From the NCBI GenBank assembly GCA_007844125.1, contig CM017561.1, positions 61,048,756 to 61,112,755 on the forward strand: 64,000 nucleotides of DNA. Direction: 5' to 3'. Below the pieces are notes generated by a model. That model was not told where the DNA came from, searched no databases, and saw only the letters and a program-made list of their open reading frames with translations. The position numbers and the translations under genes are program-made. Of the stretch, positions 1 through 11,066 are shown one piece after another. Each line of letters opens with the position of its first letter. The first letter of the stretch is position 1. Source of the DNA: Sinonovacula constricta (Eukaryota; Mollusca; Bivalvia; Cardiida; Solecurtidae).

Positions 1-873
1 TTTTAAACATTGTAGCTAGCAGCAATAATGTGTAGCTTGAAATTATAAAAAGGAAGCTAGCATTTATAAGAATTCGCAGCTGTTCGGCGAAGTATTGTTT
101 AACAAAAGAAACTGAGTATACCGATGTTAGCAATGCAGATTGTAAATACCGATGCAGCAGAGAACAAGGAAAGCAAACAAAATAGCAAAAATACTCTACT
201 TCCCACCAGATTTATGTTTCGTTACAGCCAAATGTTTATGTAATTCGACAGTGTAAGAGAGGGTAGAGCTACCAGGATAGCCATCTTCTTGTTTAAAGCG
301 CATGTCCTCTACGGCGCCTTGGATGTCTCACTTCCTAGCTTTTATAGTTTTTTAGTTTAATTGTTCCTTTTTTAAAAAAAATTATTTTTACATTAATTCA
401 CAATGACATGTACGATCATTGCTGAAATGCGGACACTATTATCAAATAAACGTTTGGGAATGATTATGGTTTGTCGAAGGGCCTCCATATATTTGTTTGT
501 AAATAGTATGAATCTAACAGCAATTGGATGTTTCAGCCCGTCTCATTGCCTTATACTGACCAAATAAACATATTCTTTGAGGTAAAGCTATTAAAAGCTG
601 CAAAAACAACAACAACAACAAACGTAATATAACTACATTATTACAATTTTCATATATTATGTTTTATTCTCCGCGCGATGTTTTGACATTTCTTATACCC
701 AGTTACCTTTGAATTTCTAATTTTGAGTAATTGGGTAATCATTTTATCTTCCAAATAAATATTCTGCAGTATTTTCATAACAATCAAATGAAGAGCAATT
801 AAATTTGAAAAGAACAGTTTCGCTTTCTCGACACTGGTCATGAAAACCATAATTACATGGTATGGTTACTGAC
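1..873. other. Gene-free flank, no exon recognised
   Basis: This stretch lies downstream (minus strand) of exon 2 of the first C1q gene, where exon 3 would be expected. I searched both strands by eye for the conserved exon 3 end (Ser-Gly-Phe-Leu-Ile and the preceding Gly-Gly-Cys) and found nothing. The last exon is therefore either beyond the left edge or lost. A short CAA microsatellite lies near 603-620. Confidence 0.6.
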
Positions 874-2262
874 CGAATGAGCCGTTGCCGTTGGTGGACT
901 AGACGCTACCAAACTAAAGAAGTAGGTGCCGCTGACAGGGGCCGTAAAGATGCCGTGAACGGGATTATAGGCGTTGCCGAAGTTGGTGATGACGTTACCA
1001 AACACAACCACGTGACCTGCTGCTGCATCTACTAGGTCTGCTGACAATGTAGCCATAAAGGCCACATGCACCGGCTTTGGACATGTTATAGCTGTGGACA
1101 AAACATTTATAATCATAAATATATTTAAAAGGAAGCAAACAGCAAATCAATGCGATCTGGACGCATATTGTTATGCTTCGCATTTTTGTACTGTTGGATA
1201 ACATACTCGCAAATGAGTACTTGCTTGCTTGAGATCGATAAACAATTTCTTATCTTTGGTTAATTTAGTTTTCAATTGACTGGTGAAAGTCATGGACACT
1301 TGGCGTAGACAATAAAGACTATACAATTAATACAATTTCCTGATTTGTTTATATTTTTTTTCTTCAGAAGAAAGTACCTATAAAACAGTGAAATCAAATG
1401 ATGATGATGACAATTTTTTTTACAACTGTCATTCGTCTTCGTTGCACCTCTCTTCTAACAAAATTGACACTATCAAGGATCAAGTGATGTTTTATGCATT
1501 ATAAACTCCAATACTGATGGGAAATTAAGTTTAAATGTTTACTACCTTAGTAAAAATTCTTTTTTAAACTGTTACGTCCTGTGGACGTTTAACAGGAACA
1601 ACACTCTACACGGTGTTACCTGGAATTTCTACAGGTGACACAGTCGCTCGTATATTCATTTGGATTGCCCTTGCGTCACCATTTGTTAATTAGGTCAAAA
1701 GTGAGGCTAGATAGCTACGCCGAAAAAATATTTATTTAAGTCTTATGCGAAACTTTGTTACCTTTTGTTTGTAAATGTTAATCATAATGGGAGTTCTTAA
1801 ATTTGAAACTAATTTTTATAAGTGACCAGATATAAATCTACATATTTAATAAAAATGCCTGCTGTAGCAATTCTTGTGGTGTTACAATTATCACTGGACA
1901 AATAAAACTACATCGGTATGGACATATCCACAGCTGCATTAGGACAGGGGTCATACCAATAATGAATCCTATGTCTTCATCTTCTGATCATAACTAAGTT
2001 TAAAAGAAGGAATTTTTATAATATGACCACTTCAGAAGTCAAAGTTTAATTAAATATGCTGGTTGTGACCGAGAAAGAAAAATACATTACAGCAAGTCTG
2101 CTGATAGGTAAGCAATCTAGCAACTGTTGTTTTCAGAGTCGTAACCTCCGACTCCAGGTTAAGAATTCTGTTCTGTTCTGACCAATCAACCACCAGTAAC
2201 CCGTTGCTAGGATAGTGGACCGTCAGCAGTAGACCAATGAGCGCGCCTCTTGCATCAAACAT
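874..2262 (-). CDS. C1q domain-containing protein 1, partial (exons 1-2)
   Basis: Predicted secreted C1q-domain protein; family members are lectin-like innate immune proteins that fold as a jelly roll and trimerise. Exon 1 is 2091-2262 and exon 2 is 874-1091, minus strand. Exon 1 starts MFDARGALIGLLL and contains a short heptad segment (ILNLESEVTTLKTTVARLL) ending in a Cys before a GT donor. Exon 2 opens after CCACAG and reads ITCPKPVHVAFM, then [31 protein letters not shown] and [13 protein letters not shown], the first half of a C1q domain; the donor is GTCAGT after CAT TCG. Intron 1 (999 bases) is phase 1, as in the other genes of this window. Exon 3 is not in the window. The closest relative here is the minus-strand gene at 12463-14785. 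The signal peptide is weak: charged residues follow the first Met, and an AG just upstream leaves room for an extra 5' exon. Confidence 0.85.
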
Positions 2263-3343
2263 CTTGACCGAGATGATGACCTATAATAAATAGAATGAAC
2301 ATACGGTTATATTTACATTCATATCTTAGAGCACATGCAAGGACATATCTACGACATATATCTGCCAAAAGTTACATTTCAGTTACATAACAGATGGATA
2401 TTTGAATATTTTCGCAAAAAAGGTATGTAATACCAGTAACATTAAGTATGATACCACTCTTGATATATGTTTATATATTTACTTACAGTGTTTTACTGTT
2501 CCTACTCTATACAGGTATACTAGACGTGTTATATATGCTTACATTCAAATCTTATTCGTAAACTTGTTTTAGAATAACCAATATAACTAAATTTTGTAAA
2601 AAAAAAATGTGTTGCTTATTATATTTTGTCGTTAGAAAATGTAATATAATTTCATCGCAGACAAAATTGAAACATAATACGAAAGTACAATAAGAGAAAA
2701 TACCTGTCAGTGCTAAATGAAATTGGTTAAAAATACGACGAACGTCTTCTAGTGTGTTGAATATATAGTCTCTTACAAATGTATTTCCTTGTCACTGTTC
2801 CTCATTCATGACACGTAAAAGGAAATAACTACGAGATAAAACTGCAAAAAGTTACATTACAGTTACAAAGAAGTCCTGAAGTCAGCATGTCTTATCACTT
2901 TTTAAAGGAACTTCCGCATCTCTCATTGCTTAACAATATAATATACAGGAATGGCACAGGTAGATGAACATTGGGTTAAAGTTGATTTTGACAGAACGTG
3001 ATGTCACGAGGCGAATGCACTTAACTGTGAGATAATAATAATCATTTTATATAATATATAAGGATACTTTTCAAACATACGATAAATTATTAATTATGAA
3101 GTGGACATCGATACATCACATAGTTATTTGCACAGAGTTGCAAACAAATGTACTAAAGTACCTGAAGAATTTGCCATATGAAAACAAACTATCATAACGA
3201 ATTAAAGAATATAAATAATGACATTTTTACTTACATTGGCAATCACGTAAACAACAGCAAAACCTTTAAAATGCCTTTAAATTGAACGTGGACAGTACGT
3301 TATACACAGTAGTATATCATTTGTACGTCATAAATAAGAATAT
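2263..3343. other. Intergenic, nothing recognised
   Basis: AT-rich upstream flank of the first C1q gene. I see no exon, RNA gene or transposon motif here. Confidence 0.5.
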
Positions 3344-3916
3344 ATGACAAAGTCCTATGAGCATTGCAACATATACCAAACTCCGAAAAGGCACAGAACA
3401 AAGGAATTTCACATGCAAGCCAAGCGAAAAGTAAGAACAAATTTGTGATGAGTCATTTAACGAAAAGAGCAAACCCGACAATAACCGCCTTGGAACGGTC
3501 AGTCGGCAATATGGACCGACTGGGGTGCTTAAACCGGTTTTACAGAGCTCTAACCTCACACTTCCTGACAAGTTTCTCAAATGCAAGCAATGATAAGAAA
3601 AACAATCGATTGAATACAAAATGTCCAAGCGCTGATATTTTCTATAAGTTATGACGAAAGTAGTGACGTCATTGAAAAATAATGTCCACATAGTGTTTAG
3701 AAAAGAATATGGTATTATTTCGATTTGAAAAACTACACAAAAATAGTTGAATATAAAAGAAATTAACTTTCTGAATCATGAACAAACATGACCAGAGACG
3801 AATAAATGGTTGTAGCATCCTGTTCATGTGAAGATGGAATTGAAGAACCAAAGTCCAATGTCCATCAAAGGAAATTCACGTAACAAACCTTAAAGGATGA
3901 ATTAAATGACAACTAG
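3344..3916 (+). repeat. Dispersed repeat family R1, long copy
   Basis: Long copy of a repeat found at least six times in this window (also 3973-4207, 24903-25190, 32742-33262, 48050-48285 and 52356-52886). Shared landmarks in order: TATGACAAAGTCCTATGAGC at the start, TTGGAACGGTCAGTCGGC in the middle, then CTTAAACCGGTTTTACAGAG, and in long copies TGACGTCATTGAAAAATAAT. Short copies stop near the CCGGTTTTACAGAGCTCTAAC block. No transposase, RNA promoter box or terminal repeat is visible, so the class is unknown. Both strands happen to be open over about 120 codons, but no protein family is recognisable. Confidence 0.85.
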
Positions 3917-3972
3917 ATTTCATGCACGGGGAGATTTTTTACGACCGCCACACTGCACAAGTAACATTGTTG

Positions 3973-4207
3973 TGATCATGAATAAGAATATTTGGCAAAG
4001 TCCTATGAGCATTGCAACATATACCAAACTCCGAAAAGGCACAGAACAAAGGAATTTCACATGCAAGCCAAGCGAAAAGTAAGAACAAATTTGTAATGAG
4101 TCATTTAACGAAAAGAGCAAACCCGACAGTTACCGCCTTGGAACGGTCAGTCGGCAATATGGACCGACTGGGGTGCTAAAACCGGTTTTACAGAGCTCTA
4201 ACCTCAA
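3973..4207 (+). repeat. Dispersed repeat R1, short copy
   Basis: Truncated R1 copy lying 56 bases after the long copy in the same orientation. It matches the first ~225 bases almost exactly and stops right after TTTTACAGAGCTCTAACCTC. The high identity between neighbours suggests a recent local duplication. Confidence 0.85.
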
Positions 4208-5229
4208 CCTGCTTTAATTTTGCTCGTACTTCTAACCACGTGATCTTAATAGTCTTATTTGTCAAGGCACCAATACCAGTCTAACAGGGTTCCAACTTCA
4301 AATTATCCACAGATAAAAGGAAGACACAACAGAACCGTTAAATAACTTAAATAAATTCCACATTTGTATTTGTGTGTTATTCATATCTTAAACGTATGAT
4401 TAATGTGTATGTATATAACATCAAACGTAATAAACAGAAGATACACAGGTATGCAGAAAGAGTACCAGCACATTGAACAGGAACTAATTGTTTATTTACG
4501 AAATAAACGATATTATCCCAGCTTCCACTAGCGAATAGTAAAGTAAGGAGCAGCTAATCATGACTATGAAAAAGGTCTGCAATTAATTAAACTATTCTTT
4601 ATGAAAAGACACACTCAAGCATAATAATAAAGCGAACTGATTATACAAGAAGGCATTGTACTTGTTCAGGAATAGCTTTATTTAGTGACGGCAACACAGT
4701 AAGCAAGACAAAACATGTTTGCACTACCTTATCTAACATACGGCCGTCATAGAAAGATAATCATGAAATAATGTTGAGTAAAATTTGTCAGATCCAAAAT
4801 GCATTTAGGAGCTACATGAAGACCACTTACAGCTTTAAAATGTATTAATATGGTTCTACGAGCGGATTAAACGGCAATGTACTAAATTGAGTAAAACTTA
4901 AATGAGAAGATTTTTTATCTTGGTTCAGAATAACTTTGTAAGCGTAGTATTATACTCGTATTTAAACGTCTTAGGAACATTTCCACCACACAGAAGAATA
5001 GTAGTCTACTATTGGTAGTAAATATGCTTTGTAGTACGCATGTACATTTTTTAATATCAAATGATAAGTAATTTGAAATTCTTGGGGAAAAAAAGGAAAA
5101 TGTGAATTTAAATATAATTTTATTTGTTTGGTACCTGTTTGGTTTATTGTCTACCATAAACACACCAATAACGTTTGATGAGAATGGAATTTAGAATTTC
5201 GTCCAAGTATTATCATTTCTTTGGCATTG
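4208..5229. other. Intergenic, nothing recognised
   Basis: AT-rich sequence between an R1 copy and a decayed transposase. It may include the lost 5' part of that transposon, but I cannot identify any motif. Confidence 0.45.
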
Positions 5230-5905
5230 AGCATTATATTGTTTAAACATTGTTTGAAGAATGGGTAAAAACTGTACATATGAAAATGAGACGTCCCAAT
5301 CGGAACATACTGTTTCTCAATAACATTGTTCGTGTCCTTCAGGAACAAGATCTTCAAAATGAAGGTTTGTGCTATTCCCTCCTAACAGCACATCAGTCAT
5401 ACAGTCTCTGAATCAGGACATAACTCAAGCTGTGAAACTAAAAGTTTGACAACCAGCAGTAAAGACACATCATTTCTAGAATTGAGAGCACTACACTCTC
5501 AGGCTCAAATATGTTAAAGGAGGTGACTGCACTGGCAGTGAAGATGATGACGTCCCTTTGGATCAGCTGGCTCGGTCAGAGGCTGAAATTTAGTAAAGAA
5601 ACAAAGTGGATGCTTTTGACAATGAATTTGTCAATTGGGACTTTCCTGTTACAGAGCCCATAGTTGAGAGTGGATCCGAGTCAGGAGTTGAGGATGACCA
5701 GCATCCAAAACAAGTTGTCTCTTTGCAAGATGCAATGGAAAGTTTGGAGAAACTGCAGGCCTTTACCAGAGACAAAGGACTAACTGCAATATTAAATGGT
5801 GCATTGAATATTACCTCGCAGCTGACTGAGTACAGCCGCAACAATATGGAAATACAGAAAAAGATAACAGGGTTTGTTATGGACAAAGTAACATGTGTGA
5901 AGTGA
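5230..5905 (+). pseudogene. Decayed pogo/Tigger-like DDE transposase
   Basis: Remnant of a pogo/Tigger (CENP-B-like) DNA transposase, C-terminal half only. Around 5250-5330 one frame reads FEEWVKTVHMKMRRPNRNIL followed by FLNN, matching the region of the DDE_1 domain before the second catalytic Asp; the usual Asp-Asn appears as Asn-Asn. After a frameshift near 5368 another frame reads VLFPPNSTSVIQSLNQDIT, the very characteristic 'PPNTTS..QPLDQG' block. Further on come GSEDDDVPLDQLARSEAEI, two stops, and then an open stretch from 5606 to 5905 beginning VDAFDNEFVNWDFPVTE, typical of the acidic tail. The stops, frameshift and missing N-terminal DNA-binding part make it inactive. I did not find terminal inverted repeats. 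Confidence 0.75.
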
Positions 5906-6048
5906 CTTTTGATTTTAAGAAGCATTGACAACAAATGTGTGTGAGAGAAACACACTTGTACAAATTTAAATTCATTGCATTGTTTCGAGTTTATATAATG
6001 TCAATAATTTTCATTAAACATTTTCTAAAATGAATGACCTACTTTACA

Positions 6049-6091
<43 letters not shown>

Positions 6092-7540
6092 AGTTTAAAT
6101 GTTTTTTTTCAGTTTAAGATATATGTAAGCGTTCAGCAACGAACAATTTGTACTTGAGAAGAAACCTTTTGAAAATTATTAGAAGTAGCGCAAATCTTTG
6201 CAAAACGTCCAATAAAGGTATCAATTATATAATATTATTGACGTCCGTTATGAAAGTGCCGTTTATTAACAGTTTTGCTGGAAGTAAATATGTTTCACCT
6301 TTTTCAGTATTTGCTTCAGTTTTTTCTACACGTGCTAGAAATTAAACGCGCATTAGCAAACAGTCGTACCTCAAGTAATTCACGCTGCGACTGATCTTTT
6401 TCATCACATTTGTTATAAGACAAGTGCTGTAGCATTGTTTATAATCATTATAATCAGTTTTTTTTATTAATGACTAGTTTGTAGCCCTGCAGATAATAGT
6501 ATACTGCATGACCATGGAAACATCATATAACATCATTTACATGTAGTTATTAAGCGTCATACGTTTATTTGAAACTGACATCTCTGACAGGGATAGGGAT
6601 TTGTTTATTTGTTGAGTCTTTTATCTCCCGAACATATTATACACATTTTTGATAGTTAAATGCAAATATTGTAAATAGGTTGTGGGTTGATTATAAATTG
6701 TTTTCTTTGCTCTGTTATCTTTCTCCCGATGCAGACGCTTACTCCTAGTTTGTCTCTCTTTGATGGGTTATTTTACACTGTTAGCTTTTGAGAAAAAACA
6801 ACAACAACACTTCAGCAAACTGCGAGGTAACATCGCTCTGTAAACCAAGTTAAAGTACACATACCCTAGTATGTCCTTCCGCCGACTGACCATTCCAATT
6901 TTTTTTCTCTATGTTAAATGTCTCGTCTCAGTGTATAGGTTAGTTTTATATTAACTTGTGTGCGTAACCTTGTCTAGCGGTAGTCCACATTTTAATAAAT
7001 GTTGCTATTCTTCTTTTCCAGCTTTCATATTTTATAACCATGAACATGGACAAGTTATGGTATTAACCTAAGTATCAATATAATCCAGGGAAGTAATAAA
7101 GACGATTTATTGAGGATTCTTGTACACACAATGTAACATTCAATAAAACATGTATATATACCAATTCCATTATGTACGCAGCGGTACAGCAATGCTCCTC
7201 TATTCTTTTTTAAATATGCATGATTCATTTAATACGATGTTGAGACGCAAATACTAAGACGTAAGACTGACCGTCCAGCAGCTATTTATAATGGATTCGG
7301 TGCTAAAACAATTGTTTAATTACATTTCAAATATGAATAGTTTAACATTCAGCTGCCCTTAAAGTACAACTTTCACCTAAGGTGTGCCGGATGGTTAAAA
7401 CTCATTATAAACTCATTATAAAAAGTACTGTTTTATTTCATCTTCAGCTAAAGCATTATCATCACCATTACAAGATTCTTGACTACGGATGAATTTTGAT
7501 AAAGCCCATCATGTAAGTTATCACATTCCTGCATTATGCA
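5906..7540. other. Intergenic, microsatellite only
   Basis: Upstream flank of the second C1q gene. Apart from the AAAT microsatellite at 6049-6093, I recognise nothing. Confidence 0.5.
6049..6093. repeat. (AAAT)n microsatellite
   Basis: Eleven uninterrupted AAAT units, directly visible. Confidence 0.95.
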
Positions 7541-7544
7541 GCAA

Positions 7545-7560
7545 CCGCATTTAAACACAA
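7545..7560 (+). promoter_or_regulatory. TATA-like box of C1q gene 2
   Basis: The motif CAACCGCATTTAAACACA lies about 60 bases before the start codon. The paralogue at 26031 has CAACCGTATTTAAACATA at nearly the same distance, and both genes share ACTACGGATG about 50 bases further upstream. Conservation between paralogues supports a core promoter. The start of transcription is not visible. Confidence 0.5.
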
Positions 7561-7613
7561 GGTAAAACAGCTTCGGCAGTTGTCCACAACATTACTGTCG
7601 TAACTATTTGCTA

Positions 7614-9286
7614 ATGATGTGTGCGTTTATCAAGTTCTGCTATTTGCTGTTGGTTTTACAATATTCAGAAGCAATATTGCTGGAGAATGGACCATCATCC
7701 GTCGATGCCCAGGTGTTACATTTACGGACGGAGCTGGCAGCCTTGAAAGAAACCGTGAACGCGCTGACAGAGAACATCAACTCCGAATGCAGTAAGTTTA
7801 CCGCCACAGACTCAGTCATTGTTTACTATGTTATTTTTTATTTTTTTTTATTTTAGTTCTAATTGGTCAACTGTGAGATGGAATCATGTGTAGTTTGTCT
7901 CTCTTTTTATTTATTCTTCTTAGTTAACCAGCGTTTACATACACGATAATTTACACTTCAATTAAAGAGAATGCGACATTTGTAGTGTGTTAGATATCTA
8001 TATTATTTCCGATATTCTGTAATGAAACACACTAAAGTGTTCTATGCTGTTTTTGCTCAATATAAATACAATCAAAATCGATATGTGATGTATTTATCGT
8101 TAACAGTTAAATCATCTACTTGCAGTCTGTATCATGTTAAATAATTACAAATACAACAATTTGAAAACAACAACAACATTTACAACAACAACAAATAAAT
8201 GTTAATCATATAAACTCAATTAGGAATATTCTTAAAACACCCTATAGTTTTTGTTCATAATACACCTAAGTCCCAGGAAAGGCTCGCTATTAAATAAACG
8301 CTGTATATTTGTTTATATTTAAATCCAGCATTACGATGTCCCAAGAGCCAGTCGGTTGGTTTCATGGCACAGCTCTCCGCCTCTCTTTCCAATCCTGTTA
8401 GCGGACGTGTGGTTGTATTTGACGACGTAGTCACCAACGTCGGTCACGCTTACAACAGCGTTCATGGCGTCTTTACAGCTCCGGTTAATGGCACCTATAA
8501 CTTTAACGTCGTGGCCTCGAGCCCTCCCAGCCCAGGCGGCCATTTGGTGTGTGTATAGCGGTGAACGTTTAATTTCTGCCTAATATTTCCAACAAATGTG
8601 TAATAGTACTGGTAAATCAAAGCTTGAACTACATCCCATAATACAAAACATAAGCGCCCATGATAAGCCTTTCCGAACCAGCAGGTATAAGCAGAAAGGT
8701 CAATTCGTTAACACCTTACACCAATTGCTTACAAGCTAAGAAGGACAATCTTAAATGTAACATCTGGAATGCAATGTAAATGCGGCCCTGAAGTTCATAA
8801 TATCCATAGTTATAAGTACATAAGCAATAGCTATATAATAATACTGATTGCTGATAGTGAAAATGACCTAACTTTCTATTTACATTTCTGTAGAAAAAAG
8901 TTTTACACGCTATGTCCGGTCGTGGCGTACAGGTGTAGCTTGCAATTAGACACCTCGATTAAGAGATAGCTAATTGCAACAGTATTAAAGGAGCGTGGAT
9001 CTGAGTATTCTTATTATCTCGTCCCCAGCTTAACTATTTTTTTTTTACATTTTCTTTCTCTGTATTTCAGCTTCACTTGTTCATCATGCAGAACTCTGTA
9101 AGAATGGGCTACGTATTTTTAGATTCGCACACCACATATTGGCTCCGTAGAACGACGGATGTAACACTCCATCTGTCGGAGAACGACGAAGTCTGGGTGG
9201 AAATTGGTGATGTCACAGGCGACCATATCCTCGGCGGTTGCTGCTTCCACACACATTTTTCTGGATTTTTGATTCAAGCGGATTGA
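7614..9286 (+). CDS. C1q domain-containing protein 2
   Basis: Complete three-exon gene, exons 7614-7791, 8329-8546 and 9071-9286, 203 residues. Exon 1 begins with two Met codons, a hydrophobic signal peptide (IKFCYLLLVLQYSEAILL) and a short coiled coil (VLHLRTELAALKETVNAL) ending NSEC. Donor GTAAGT splits the next codon (phase 1). Exon 2 follows CCAG and reads CPKSQSVGFMAQLSASL, then [30 protein letters not shown]; intron 2 is phase 0. Exon 3 follows TTTCAG and reads [47 protein letters not shown], ending in TGA. The product should be a secreted, trimer-forming C1q protein, a likely pattern-recognition molecule by family. It is nearly identical in layout to the gene at 26031. Just after the stop the last 120 bases are repeated in tandem. 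Confidence 0.93.
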
Positions 9287-9430
9287 GCATTGCCTTGCGA
9301 CAACGAATAAGTCTGGGTGGAAATTGGTAATGTCACAGGTGACCATATCCTCGGCGGTTGCTGCTTCCACACACACTTTTCTGGATTTTTTATTCAGGCG
9401 GATTGAGCATTGCCTTGCGACAACGAAGAA
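9182..9430 (+). repeat. 120-base tandem duplication of the gene 2 terminal coding end
   Basis: The last ~105 coding bases of gene 2 plus its first 3' bases (GCATTGCCTTGCGACAACGA) are repeated at an exact 120-base offset; GTCTGGGTGG occurs at 9191 and 9311. The second copy carries only a few substitutions, so the event is young. The frame is kept across the junction, but the TGA at 9284 and a TAA beginning the second copy prevent an extended protein; the copy probably sits in the 3' UTR. Confidence 0.92.
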
Positions 9431-9463
9431 AGCACGAAACATATTTTACTATCGATGATTTGT

Positions 9464-9469
9464 AATAAA
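9464..9469 (+). promoter_or_regulatory. Poly(A) signal of C1q gene 2
   Basis: AATAAA about 180 bases after the stop codon and just beyond the tandem copy of the coding end. It is the first canonical signal downstream. Confidence 0.5.
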
Positions 9470-9599
9470 ACATGTTTAAACTACACGTTTCCTTGTTATA
9501 TTTATAACCGAGACAAAATAAAACTTGAGGTGTAACGAAGTTACATCGAAATTGTGTTCGGAAACATTATCTCATAATTTAACTGAAACCTGCATTAGA

Positions 9600-9860
9600 C
9601 CGGCCGCAATAGCTGAAGTGGTAGAGCGTCGGCTTGCGGATCGGGAACTTGTGGGGTCAAACCAAAGACTTTAAAGCTGGCAGAAGTGGCTTCCCTCCTA
9701 ACGCTCGGGGCTAAGGGGACAGCATTACGCCTGACTCGTCGGATTTAGTGTAATGGACCGACCGGGATCAGTCCCTGGGCACCTCATAAGTACTATAATG
9801 ATAGAAATGTCGCTGCACAGTATCGGCAAAAATGCCGGCATATCCCAGCCCATCCCATCC
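9600..9860 (+). mobile_element. tRNA-derived SINE, copy with damaged B box
   Basis: Shares its whole length with 10471-10740: GAAGTGGTAGAGCGTCGG (A-box region), GCGGATCGGGA, then the tail TGGCTTCCCTCCTAACGCTC, ATGGACCG and ATAATGATAGAAATGTCG. A deletion between the head and GGGGTCAAACC has removed most of the B box. It lies just downstream of C1q gene 2. Confidence 0.75.
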
Positions 9861-10470
9861 CTTTTATTGTATGAGAAACTGCTGAAACAGCTGATTTTAA
9901 ATGGTACACTTTATTTTATTTTATTTATTGCAGAATTATAAAAAACATGCTTTTTAAACGGAATTTATTGATATTTTCAAAACAAATGGGTATTAAACAA
10001 TTCCAATCAGTTTAGCCTAAGTAACAAGGATAACATGTATTAACATAGCTCATACAATTGTATAAACGAGGTGGGTTTTTTTTAATGTTACTAAATGTGT
10101 TTAATTGACTGTTATATGCAATCATGTGCTAATTGTATTGAGAAGTTCTTTTTGCGTCAGTTGTTAGAGAAATATTAAAGCTAGACATTGATTAAGTCGA
10201 TTTAATAACGGGCCTTTTTGTCAACTATTATGATATCGTCTGGTTAGAGTGTTCAATTGTAAAAAAAACTTTTCTTTAAATGTAGTCGATTGTTTGCACA
10301 GTATGCCTCTGTGCAATGTAGGATATTAAATATCACGTATTGAATCCATAAACAATAACTACAAATATAATAACACATTCAAAAAGAAATAATCAAAGTC
10401 ATGCTCGTAAAGAGGACTATCCTGACACGTTCAAGCCTTTGCGACGGTATTTCATTTTTAAAAAAATACA

Positions 10471-10740
10471 CCGTCCGCAATCTTTCAAGTGGTAGAGCGT
10501 CGGCTTGCGGATCGGGAGGACGCGGGTTCAAACCCCGGCCGGGTCAAACCAAAAACTTTAAAGTTGGTAGTAGTGGCTTCCCTCCTAACGCTCAGGGCTA
10601 AGGGGACAGCATTACGGCTGACTCGTTGGTGTCATTTTAATGGACCGGCCGGGTTCAGTCCCTTAGCACCTCAAAAGTGCCCCTGTGATATAATGATAGA
10701 AATGTCGTTGCACAGTATCGGCAAAAATACCGGCAAATCC
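10471..10740 (+). mobile_element. tRNA-derived SINE with intact promoter boxes
   Basis: The head looks like a tRNA gene: AAGTGGTAGAGCGTCGG as the A box and GGGTTCAAACCCC at 10524-10536 as a B box. It is followed by a non-tRNA body shared with 9600-9860. It does not fold as a complete functional tRNA and is followed by an unrelated tail, so SINE rather than tRNA gene. Retention of both pol III boxes suggests it is the less decayed copy. Confidence 0.78.
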
Positions 10741-11066
10741 TTTTTAAAATACAGTCACCAGAGCATAGATCTTCACGTACAAACTATGCCATTTGATACT
10801 TATGGATGGCCTGAAGCTTATGGTATGAGCTATGCAATTTTTAATACTGTCTCTGGTTCCACTGTAAAGCTGATGTCTATTGAATCTAACATTGAAATCA
10901 CAGGAGTCAGCAATTCTAAGTTAAGTGCAATTATAGTGTATCGCGCATTAACTCTAGCACAAATTTCTTTGGTAATTGTAGACCTCAAATAGAAAAATGC
11001 AACAGCTATTTTATTGTCACGGCACCAAAAACTAAGGCTACAAATACATGAAGAAGTAACTGACAA
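10741..11066 (+). other. Possible fragment of a transposon protein
   Basis: An open frame continues from the SINE and reads MPFDTYGWPEAYG, IEITGVSNSKLSAIIVYR and AQISLVIVDL up to a TAG at 10990. The pattern 'I.I.GV....SAIIVYR' recalls the middle of a LINE endonuclease domain, but the match is weak and no catalytic motif is present. The frame could be chance. Confidence 0.2.

Noticed and set aside
3317..3691. 124-codon minus-strand frame in repeat R1, also open in the copy at 32705-33076
   Set aside because: No recognisable protein family; the opposite strand is open too, and other copies are broken, so probably chance within a repeat.
9119..9442. 107-codon minus-strand frame with an internal repeat
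   Set aside because: Antisense shadow of exon 3 of C1q gene 2 and its 120-base tandem copy.
10471..10545. Functional tRNA gene
   Set aside because: A and B boxes are present, but a repeated non-tRNA body follows and the cloverleaf is incomplete; a SINE explains it better.
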